Shown piece by piece: positions 35,832 through 45,515 of a stretch of 64,000 bases of DNA. Positions within the stretch are counted from its first letter, which is position 1, and each line of letters starts with the position of its first letter. The position numbers were made by a program, and so were the translations under genes. Below the pieces are notes generated by a model that had not been told where the DNA came from, did not search any database, and saw only the letters and a program-made list of their open reading frames with translations. Source of the DNA: Hawksworthiomyces lignivorus (taxonomy: Eukaryota; Ascomycota; Sordariomycetes; Ophiostomatales; Ophiostomataceae); NCBI GenBank assembly GCA_002917075.1, contig NTMA01000023.1, positions 405,404-469,403 of the forward strand, given 5' to 3'.

Positions 35832-38435
35832 GGCGGCGGCGGCCGAAGCAGCGGGAGAGTACGAGTACGATGTGAGGGGGGCGGTTCTCTCTCAGCTTAG
35901 TGTGGCGATTCTCTCTCGTCGCACACTTCCTTCATTCGCTTCACTTGTTCGGCACCATGAAAATGCGACGGAGGAAGAGGCGTGGCTTCATCTCCATAGA
36001 ATACAGCTGCGATGGACGATGCTGTTGATGCAAGAACTTCTGCGTCAGGCTGATGTCCAAACATACGTTCTCGGATTTGTTTATTACGAAGCTGTTTGAT
36101 CGCGTTATCGCTGGAGCGACGGAAATTCTATTGGCTGACAATGGAGCCGTCGGCTGTCCATAGGGCGAAAGTGGGCGGAGAACAGGTGGAGAGGCTTTAA
36201 AGGGCAATTTAGTGGACGCGCAACTCCACAGCACTACAACTAACTGGCAGTTCTCAACTAACTCGCTGCAACTAATCTACAAGTCACTGCAATTCACAGC
36301 AACTGAGCGAGACTATGGTCACTGGCAACACTTGGTTGTCTTCAGCCGTCCATCCTCTATTCCATCAACTCGAGATAATAAAAAAGAAACAGAATAGACT
36401 TCTTGTGTTGAAATATTCTTTGATGCAGTTTCTGGCTCTCATGGCCCCAAGTTCGACAAGTCGTTCCCCAATATTCTCGGCTAACAACTGTGCTGCTCTT
36501 TACTCCTCTCTCTTCTCGCTTCACTTCTTCCTCGAGCCCTTCAGATTTTCTGGTCCTGAGACCTTTTTTCTAATCTTTTAGTCTGAAATTGTTTTCAGCT
36601 CGCCCTTCACATTGTCTCTCTTTCCTTGGCTTGAAACTAGCACTATTGATATGGAAGACCGTTTCCGCTAGCAGTTAGTGATATTGTGAAAGGAAACAAG
36701 ATCAAACTGTGTTCGCACTCGAGACAAAAAAGAGCTCATTCTGTTTAGGACCCATCATGTTATCCAAGTCGACGGCGAGGCCAGGCAAGCTGTTGGACAG
36801 AATACCTGTATTAATAAATATTTGATGTGCGCCAAATTTTGATCCACCACTATCAAATTTGAAACTTTGACTCGTTCTGATATGATTTCCCCCGACTCTT
36901 GAATCTAATCTCCAAATGCAGTCTCCAACTCGAGCCCATATTTTGCCCAATACAACACGCACAATAGGCAGGAAAACCATAACCGTACCCTGGACTAAGA
37001 GGAGATTGTTGTCGATCCAAGAACGCATCTATCTATTTGACATGGACGTTCTTACCATTGTCCTGGTCGATTTCTTATACTTCTGATCCAAAGACGCATA
37101 GGGGAATCTAATCAGTTGCAGACTAGAAGACATTGAAGACGAGGTCGATTACCAACTGAGGCTAGTCGGGCTGTTGTGTCTTTCGCGTAGGTCTAAGTTC
37201 TCCACATACTCTCCGCAAAGCTTTACCCCAGACTAGAGTGGATAGACGGTAGGGAAATTATGGAGACGCTGCGTTGCAGGAGATGCGTTACCGGCGGACG
37301 GAGAAGACTTCCGTCATCCTTCATCACGCTTCTTTTTGGTGTGTGTCTTCATATTTCTTCATTGCTTTTGTCTTCACATAGTCAGGTAATCCTCTTCTCC
37401 AGAGATAGTATATTCGTGACAACAAATGCCGTGCTTTGCCCTGGTATTGAAGTGAAAACACTTCACAAAGCCTCCCATTTCCTCCAGGAGGATGAAGACA
37501 GTGTTTGCTATCTATACTGAACTAATGGAAAAACGAATACGGGTCTGTCTAGTCAGAACCTTATTATAACACTCCGATGCTCTCCTTCTGCAAGCCTTGG
37601 AGCCTCTCTTAGCTCATACTCTCATCGCGTAGTTTGTACTCCTCAGAGACCCTCAAACAAATCCCATGCATCGCATCGGATGCGGGGCTGGAGAGTGGTC
37701 ACGGTATCTGATTTTCGAGGTGGAGCGTCTTGTGTTAGTACATAGCTTGTTTTTACGTCTTTGGTTCGCCAATCCCCTGCTGTTGTCGTGGAGGAGACGC
37801 CAGGGTGCCTGTTATCTAGTTGTCTCTCTCGGAAAATGCGTACCCTTGAACGATTGAACGACCAGCTCTCCGGTCTTTATGACTTCCGATATCCCGGCAC
37901 TCCGCAGGTCCGTTCACAGTCAGGCATTTGACGCCTTTGTCTGGCACGAAAGCCGCTTTGACAGGGCTGTCACTCTAGCTGCGTCTGCCCAAAAGGTGCT
38001 CAAGCCGATTCTGGAGGTATGACTCGCTTGCTTGATTCGATTGAGGCACCTTCTGCATGATGAAGCTTGTCTTGTACACTGGGAATCTCTCGCTCTATGA
38101 TTTGGGGAGGTAGGTGAAGCTGCAAGTGACGCAGTGCGGAGATCAGTCACGGACATATAAGACTTGGGAAAGCAAAATAGGATTAAAAGGTAGCACTGAT
38201 CTCTTCCGGGCCCCTTTGCTTCTTCTTTTTGCTTCCTTCGTCATAATAGCTAGCTCTTGTCTCGGTATCTCGTGTGGTCCACTGTATGCTGCTTGTTCTC
38301 AACGAGTAAGATATATGCTTCTGTAAGGAGCAGATATCTTGTATTCTTGTCTTATACAATAGCAGAGCGATCCCCAAGATACGGATCTGAATTGTAGATA
38401 ACCTGCTAGCTCTTCCCTCGACTCTATCGTCCAAT
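35832..38435. other. intergenic upstream of SLX1 and the sugar transporter
   Basis: About 2.6 kb holding two divergent promoters and little else. At 37838-38013 a short coding-like patch (MRTLERLNDQLSGLYDF, then in another frame QAFDAFVWHESRFDRA) may be the remnant of a broken gene; I do not recognise it. No repeat structure stands out. Confidence 0.4.
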
Positions 38436-40400
38436 ATGGGGAGGAAGATCAACAAATATACGGCTGGCGTAAGTCCTCTTCGCAGTACATTTCCTGGCCC
38501 TCTTTGGCCCCCCTGTTGATATATTTTGTAAATACTGATATTCGAATTTCTTTTTCTGCTCTGACAGATTTGCCTCTTTGTTGCCGTTGGTGCATGGACA
38601 TATGGCTTTGCCTTCGCCATCTTTGTGAGCGTTTCGACATGCTATGAAATACCAGAAATCCATTAGCAGGCTCTAATCAACTCCACGGATCTAGATCCAA
38701 GCCATTGGCGAGCCCGGCTTCTTTGTGTACTTCAACCTCGACCCGGACAGTGCCTATACAGCTTCCATCGAAGGTGCCGTGAATGTGAGTCTCCGTCAGA
38801 TTTTATTGCGTGTCATATCACCGAGTGTTTGAATTGGTTATTAATTTTGAAGGCCCTCTTTGCTGCCGGCTGTGCTTTTGGCTGCATCATGCAGGGCTTG
38901 ATCGGCGACTGGCTGGGACGAAAACGCACCATTATCGTGAGCCAGATGCTTGCCCTGATCGGCGGCGCACTCTGCGCCGGCGCTGTCAACGTCGCAATGC
39001 TGGTCACCTGTCGCTTCATCCAGGGTCTGGGCCTGGGCCAGAGCTTGACGCTCGTGTCCCTGTACATCACCGAAGTGGCCAACAAGAACAACCGAGGCCT
39101 GCTGAACGGGCTGACGGCCTGCGGCCTGGCGACGGGCTATGTCGTGTAAGACTTTCCACCTTGGCCCCCTGCGAGACGCTGAGGACGGCTCTGACTTGTG
39201 CATGCAGCTGCTCATTCTGCGGATTCGGTACCTATTTCTCGACAAATCAAATGTACGTCTGCTCTCTCCGACCCTCTGTCGATCCTTTTGCCTTCTGCTG
39301 CTAACACCACCTAGGGTCCAGTTCCGTCTGCTTCTCGCACTCGGCGTCGTCGGCCCCGTCATCACGCTGGCCGGCATCTACTGGGTGCCCGAGTCCCCGC
39401 GCTGGCTCGCGTGGCAGGGACGCCGCGAGGAGGCCTGGGAGGTGCTGCGCAAGCTGCACTACGACCCGGACGACCCGGAGGAGGAGGCGTCGCACGCCGA
39501 GTTCCAGCAGATCGTGCTGCAGGTGGAGCACGACAAGAAGCAGGACGTGACGTTCCTCAAGATGTTCACGGTGCCGTCGTGGCGGCGGCGCTCGCTGACG
39601 GCCATCTTCTTGCTGTACGCCACGCAGTGCACGGGCATCCTGGCCATCGGCAACTTCCAGCTGCTGCTGTACCAGAGCCTGGGCCTCAAGGACTGGCTGC
39701 CGCTACTCTTCTACTGCATGTACACGGTCATTGGCACCACTCCCAACTTTGCGTCATCGCTGCTGATGGACCGCCTCGGCCGACGGACGCTGCTCCGTGG
39801 GTCTAGCCCTGTTCTCGCCCTCTTCTTCGTGTTCTGCGCTAACATCGGCCTTCTCTCTCTCAAGTCTCCGGCTACTGCATTATCACCGTCATGCTCATCA
39901 TCGAGATGGTGCTGCAAAAGTACTACGTCGGCTCGGCGGACAAGGCCGGCAACGCGGTGACGGTGGCCTTTTTGTGGCTGTACGTGGGCTGCTACGGCTT
40001 CTTCCTGGACCCGCCACAGTTCGTGTACGCGTCCGAGATCTTCCCCACGACGCTGCGAGCTAAGGGCATCGCGCTGGGCTTCGCCGCCTACTTTTTGGGC
40101 GCCATCACCTTCACGACGCCCGCCGCCACCGCCGCCCGCACCATCGGCTGGAAGATGTACCTCGTGTACGTGGCCTGTAACGTGGTCGCCGTCGCCGTCA
40201 TCTACTTCTTCGTGCCCGAGACCAAGAACCTTAGCCTCGAGGAGATCGGCGAGCTCTTTGGCGACGAGGTCGTCGTCCACCTCAGCGCCGACGGCCACCA
40301 CATCGTCGAGTCCGAAAAGGCACACGATCAGCTGGTCGAGGATCCCAGCGCGGGCGGCACGGGCAAGCCGGCGACAGAGCTGCCGGCGGCGACGGCGTGA
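38436..40400 (+). CDS. MFS sugar transporter (sugar porter family)
   Basis: Seven exons: 38436-38468, 38568-38624, 38695-38784, 38853-39145, 39208-39252, 39315-39796, 39865-40400; all junction phases agree. The protein is 511 residues with the usual 12 membrane helices. Sugar-porter signatures: GDWLGRKRTIIVSQ (loop 2-3), CRFIQGLGLGQSLTLVSLYITEVA (PESPRWL precursor region), YWVPESPRWLAW (end of helix 6), DRLGRRTLL (loop 8-9) and VPETKNLSLEEIGELF (after helix 12). The family moves hexoses or related polyols by proton symport or facilitated diffusion; the substrate cannot be read from the sequence. The very short first exon (11 codons, MGRKINKYTAG) is supported by a clean GTAAGT donor. Confidence 0.92.
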
Positions 40401-40653
40401 GATGCAGTAGGGTAGCCTTTTTTTTTTTGGGAAGATAATTGGATGAAAAGGAAGGGAGGGAAATACGGCGGTTGTCATTCACAGCAGGCGCAGAGTCTGG
40501 CGAGAGTGTAGGCAGAATTGATGCCAATCCAACGGGTATATATTCTTTTTTGGTTGCGCCATCATCAAAGTAAAAAATAATGTACACCGCTCATAATAAA
40601 ACACGTACGGCACTGCAGCTCCTCCCCCCGTTTCTGCCTCCCACGCCCACATA
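40401..40653. other. convergent 3' spacer
   Basis: Spacer of 253 bases between the stop codons of the transporter and SF3A3. Contains a T run at 40420-40429. No gene. Confidence 0.5.
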
Positions 40654-42297
40654 CTATAACAGGCCCTGCTTCTGCAGATCGTAGTACACCTTCTCTGGCA
40701 TGACGTGGCCCTCGGCGTCCTCCATCTGGACGATGGAGCTCTCGTCGGCCTTGCTCTTCTTCTTCTCGCGCTGGATCTTGTCCCACAGGCGCAGGGCCTC
40801 CTCGATGCTGGTAATGTCGCGGAACAGGGCCGGGTTGTTGATGCCCAGGCAGCGCAGGCCGTGGATGTGGCGGCTCTCGTTGAAGTGCTTCTCGAAGGCG
40901 CGGCGGCCCATGTACGTGTACTTGCCGCAGATCTCGCAGTTGAACTCGACGCCCAGGCCGTGCAGCCGGTACAGCCAGAACGGGATCGGCTTGCCGTCCC
41001 ACGACAGTGGCAGTTTCTGTCTATTTGTTAGCAGAAATTTTCCAACGCAAAAAAGTTGGACAGGTCTACCTACCAGAGGATTGTCGATGCGGTCGTCGTC
41101 GTTCTCGTCGTCGCCGTCGTCGAGGTCCATGGCCTGCGCGGGCTGCGTGGTCATGTTGTAGAGGTTCTCGAGCTCCTGCTGGCGCTCGCGCTCCGTCATG
41201 CCCTGGCGGCGCTCGACGTTGACGCGCGTGTCGTCCTTCTCGGTGCTCATGGCGCCCACCAGCCGCTGGATGCGGTACTCGCGCGCGGCGACGGCGCGCT
41301 CCTTGAGGCGGTGCGCCGCGGCCGCCGTCGTCGCTGTCGTCGCGCCGGCCCCCGCGCCGTTGCCGTTGGCCTGCGCGCGCTGCTCGGCCGCCCGCACGTG
41401 CTTGCGCCCGGACAGGTGGCCCTTGTACACGTTCTGGTTCTTGAACTCCTTCTCGCAGTCGGCGCACCAGACGGCGTCGGGCGAGCTCAGCTGGGGCTGG
41501 CCGGCTACCGGCGCGGCGGCGCCACCGCTGCCGCCGCCGGCGACCTCTGCCATCTTCCAGTTCGGTAGCTCGTCTTTCTCCCACTGCGCCTCAAAGTCGT
41601 CGTCGAAGCCGGTAAACACGCGGTCGAGGTTCTCCAGCGGCCGCGTCTTGCGCATAAAGGACTCAAGGTAGGCGGCCAGCTCGCCCACGTACTGGAAGTA
41701 GGACTCGGTCAGCTTGTCGGCGCGCTTGGGCGCGGGCCCGGCGGGCGCGGGCGCGAAGTTGTCAAAGATCTCTAGGTACTGCAGGTAGGTGAGGCGCTTG
41801 GCGCCCGGCAGGTTGACGTAGGCCTCGTAGCTGGCGTTGAGGTCGAAGAAGCGGCCGAAGCCCTCCTCGCCCGAGAACATGGTGTCGACCAGCGTGGGCT
41901 GCGGCGGCAGCGGCTCGCCTGTGGCCGGGTCGACGGCCGGCCGCCGCACCGTGCGGTACCGCTGCTCCGGCTGGTCCACGGGGCCGTCGCGCGGGTAGCG
42001 CGCGTGGTAGCCCAGCGTGTCCTCGCACTGCCGGTAGAAGTAGGCCAGCGGGTCGCTCGCCTCGTCGTCACCCACCAGCCGCACCTCGTCGGCCCGCAGG
42101 CCCTGTGCCTCGCCGTACAGCCGCAGGGCCTCGGCCGACTGCGTCTGCATGTGGTCCAGCAGCTGGGCGATCTCGTGCTGCCGGTTGAGGCGGTCGCGCA
42201 CCTGCACCTGGCCGGCCTCGTCGACGAGGCGCTCGACGACCGCCTGCTCGAGGCGGTCGAGGTCCTCGAGGATGTATCTGATCTCTTCGAGGATCAT
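40654..42297 (-). CDS. SF3A3: splicing factor 3A subunit 3 (SF3a60/Prp9)
   Basis: Two exons: 42297-41074 and 41016-40654; 528 residues. The 57-base intron (donor gtaggt, branch gctaac, acceptor gacag) is a multiple of three and has no stop. Splicing restores the family sequence [24 protein letters not shown]. SF3a60 is part of the U2 snRNP and helps U2 engage the branch site. Visible features are the N-terminal helical region ([20 protein letters not shown]), the SF3a60-binding/SAP-like middle ([23 protein letters not shown]), a matrin-type zinc finger near residue 279 ([23 protein letters not shown]) and the C-terminal C2H2 finger near 430 ([19 protein letters not shown]). It shares a 363-base divergent promoter with FAL1. 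Confidence 0.95.
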   Translation of the reverse strand: [547 protein letters not shown]

Positions 42298-42660
42298 CGT
42301 GGGCGGTGTTCGAACTCAAAAAATGTCTTTTTTGGTTCTGCGTTTGTTGGTATAATATGTGGTTGGAGGTTGTCGCAGTCTTTTTAGCAGAGAGTGGCAA
42401 TTTTCAGGTACTTTTGGCGGTTTTTCTTAGGCGGCTGTTAGCATCGGAGTTTAAATTTTCCGGCGCAAGGCTCTGGCTGTCCCGCCTGGAACTTTTTTTT
42501 TTTTAAATTCTTTTGCCGCAGTATCACCTCTTTCTTTTGTCATCCATTTCTACTTAATGCTCGTCTTCTGTTCTTTTCACAGCGATTAGACCAATTACAT
42601 AGGATACGGATACTCGTTCGAACGTGTTTTCATTGAATTCGACAGAAGCAGACGACCAGA
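42298..42660. promoter_or_regulatory. divergent promoter between SF3A3 and FAL1
   Basis: The two start codons face away from each other across 363 bases, so both promoters lie here. It contains a T run at 42489-42504 and a pyrimidine-rich stretch before the FAL1 ATG. I see no clear TATA box at a standard distance. Confidence 0.6.
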
Positions 42661-44021
42661 ATGGCGGAAGCAAGCGGCAGCAATGACAAGGGGCGTGGCA
42701 AGCTCGACGACCGCGTGGAGCTGACGACGTCGAAGGAGGTCAAGGTCTTCCCGACGTTTGAGTCGATGTCTTTGAAGGGTGAGTTGATCTTTTGTTCTGA
42801 TTAGAAGGATAGATAGGGAAAGAGACGCATCAGGCTGACGCATATGCTCCTCTCTGTAGAGAACCTGCTCCGCGGCATCTACGCGTACGGCTACGAGACT
42901 CCGTCGGCGGTGCAGTCGCGGGCGATCGTGCAGATCTGCAAGGGCCGGGACACGATCGCGCAGGCGCAGTCGGGCACGGGCAAGACGGCGACGTTCTCGA
43001 TCAGCATGCTGCAGGTGATCAACACGGCGTCGCGGGAGACGCAGGCGCTGGTGCTGTCGCCGACGCGGGAGCTGGCGACGCAGATCCAGAGCGTGGTCAA
43101 GGCGCTGGGCGACTACATGAACGTGCAGTGCCACGCATGCATCGGCGGCACCAACGTGGGCGAGGACATCCGCAAGCTGGACCACGGCCAGCACATCGTG
43201 TCGGGCACGCCCGGCCGCGTGGCCGACATGATCCGCCGCCACCACCTGCGCACGCGCCACATCAAGATGCTGGTGCTGGACGAGGCCGACGAGCTGCTCA
43301 ACCAGGGCTTCCGCGAGCAGATCTACGAGGTGTACCGCTACCTGCCGCCCGCGACCCAGGTCGTCGTCGTCTCCGCCACGCTGCCCCAGGACGTGCTCGA
43401 GATGACGTACAAGTTCATGACCGACCCCGTGCGCATCCTGGTCAAGCGCGACGAGCTCACGCTCGAGGGCCTCAAGCAGTACTTTATCGCCGTCGAGAAG
43501 GAGGAGTGGAAGTTCGACACGCTCTGCGACCTCTACGACACCCTCACCATCACCCAGGCCGTCATCTTCTGCAACACGCGCCGCAAGGTCGACTGGCTCA
43601 CCGACAAGATGCGCGAGTCCAACTTCACCGTCAGCAGCATGCACGGCGACATGCCCCAGAAGGAGCGCGACAGCATCATGCAGGACTTCCGCCAGTTCAA
43701 CACCCGCGTGCTCATCTCCACCGACGTCTGGGCCCGCGGCATCGACGTCCAGCAGGTCAGCCTCGTCATCAACTACGACCTGCCCAGCAACCGCGAGAAC
43801 TACATCCACCGCATCGGCCGCTCTGGCCGCTTCGGCCGCAAGGGCGTCGCCATCAACTTTGTCACCAACGAGGACGTGCGCATCCTGCGCGACATTGAGC
43901 GTACGTGTTCCCCCCTCCCCTCTCCTGTCCCGTGGACGCGTCTTTTGGCTAACACCGCACAGTGTACTATTCCACGCAGATTGACGAGATGCCCATGAAC
44001 GTGGCAGATATCTTGTCTTAG
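42661..44021 (+). CDS. FAL1: DEAD-box RNA helicase FAL1 / eIF4AIII
   Basis: Three exons: 42661-42778, 42860-43900, 43963-44021; 405 residues, close to the family length of about 400. The short exons add [13 protein letters not shown]...FESMSLK at the front and [19 protein letters not shown] at the end. All helicase motifs are intact: Q motif (GYETPSAVQ), I (AQSGTGKT), Ia (PTRELA), Ib (TPGR), II (DEAD), III (SAT), V (RGID) and VI ([13 protein letters not shown]). Fal1/eIF4A3 acts in 18S rRNA maturation and, in fungi and animals that keep it, as the RNA clamp of the exon junction complex. The pairing with SF3A3 makes a small RNA-processing unit. Choice of FAL1 over translation eIF4A rests on the N-terminus and on EYxRIGR-like details, read by eye. 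Confidence 0.92.
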
Positions 44022-45152
44022 GCGGTCGTCTAGGAGATGCACAGCGGCCACCGGCTGCGGCGAAGCAGCTGCTATGGCTCTTGCAGGTGAGACGCGATCA
44101 ACGATTTTTCTTTCCGACTGGGCGGAGTTCGAAGAGGAAGACAAAAACCGGCGCCGAGGTCAGGCGAAAACAGGATAATGGAAGCAAAAAAAAAAACTGC
44201 AAACATGCAGATGTGGGAGGAAATGGTAGTGTTTTTGTAACAGTATGTTGGCGTCCTGATTCTCCTGGCTCTTTTCCAGATGTTGATCTGCCTGCTAACA
44301 CGAGAGACGGCAACAGTCTACAGAATGCCAGAATGAAATTCACACACAATAACCAAGACGCTCGTCGAATCACCGAGCCACGCACAAGCGTCCAGCTCTA
44401 GCCACTAACCGCAACGCTGTAATCTGGCTGATTACCTAGCAGACCCCGTACGCCGCAGTATTTGGAGCTCTGGGAGGGTTTGTACCAACAACTAGTCGAC
44501 AGACCAGTTGACAGACTGAGTAGCCCTTTAAAGATCTCGAGGACGTATATGGTCGCAGGCGAATGTGACCCCTGTGGGAAACAGAGCTTCGTGCAGGGAA
44601 ACAAACTGCGTCGGCCCGCTGTGAACACTTCGTTCACGTTGGGCGTGCTAACTCTACACTTTTGATGCAGACAGAAAGAAGTACAGGTTCGGATTCGTGC
44701 TCAAAGTCTAATTTGAGTAAGAGTACCTGGCAGTCAAAATGGATAGATTTTGCCGCCTTGAAATAATCAAAGTAATCAAGACAAAGCTTAAAATTGGCCG
44801 GAATGCCTACACAGAAACTAATAGGATCCATGTCTGGTTCCTGTGTCTTTGGTAGTGTAATGGAGTCCTATATACGCAGCTTAACTTATTTATGTAACGT
44901 TTTATTGATAATGAACAATGCATTCCGCACCCGCACCCAACAATATGCCTCGGGCGTTACAATCATGCGACACAGCGAATTGGAGGAGAGAAATCGTCGG
45001 CTTTGACTGAGGCTTACAATTATACATTGTGGCTGTGAGCATTCCAAAATTTCTCTCAGCCGCAGAGCATAGTGCAGCATGCCTAACTAAATTCGTATGA
45101 CACACGATGCCAGCCCGTGGCTCTCGGAGGTCAAGATTTGGGGAATACTAAG

Positions 45153-45180
45153 CTACAGTTAGAAGATTATCTAACTGTAG
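45153..45180. repeat. perfect short hairpin
   Basis: The 11-base arms CTACAGTTAGA and TCTAACTGTAG are exact reverse complements around a 6-base loop. It looks like two abutting inverted terminal repeats, as a deleted DNA transposon would leave. Not a terminator of any gene I can place. Confidence 0.6.
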
Positions 45181-45285
45181 ATACATAGTACTTCAAAGGG
45201 ACAACCCGTCACAGCAAAGGCTGCCCAAAACGGCGCCATACACCAGCCAAAAAAGGCGGCCAGAACAGCACTTTCTCGCTTTCAC
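45170..45285 (+). repeat. degenerate direct repeat, left copy, flanking the HET gene
   Basis: Shares tctaac, gtactt and, 66 bases later, ggcgg(c)cagaacagcactttctcg with the copy at 48674-48810, where the same landmarks are 68 bases apart. Identity between them is patchy, so the pair is old. Confidence 0.45.
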
Positions 45286-45515
45286 CTGGCCATCATACAC
45301 CCCCATTGCGGCAAGAATGTCGTCCCACTGATCTATGAGCATAAAGTGTACGGCTGTCAGGTAGTTGGTGTATCGTGGCGAACCCACCGTCACCAGCCAT
45401 TTTGTCAGAGCTTCTAGTATTCTTTTCTTATTGTCATGTAAGTTTAGTCACGTTGCTGTGGCCTTGCTTCGTCGGGCTATGCGATGTTTGTCACTAAACC
45501 GTGCCCAGAGTAGTC

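Larger units (their letters stand above)
44022..45515. other. intergenic between FAL1 and HET gene, with repeat relic
   Basis: About 1.5 kb without a recognised gene. It contains the hairpin at 45153-45180 and the left member of a degenerate repeat pair flanking the HET gene (about 45170-45285). Confidence 0.5.

Noticed and set aside
34953..35900. 315-codon open frame opposite SLX1
   Set aside because: Gly/Arg-rich shadow of the GIY-YIG coding strand.
42595..43809. 404-codon open frame antisense to FAL1
   Set aside because: It is the complement of a highly GC3-biased helicase gene; the sense strand encodes every DEAD-box motif, so the antisense frame is a codon-bias shadow.
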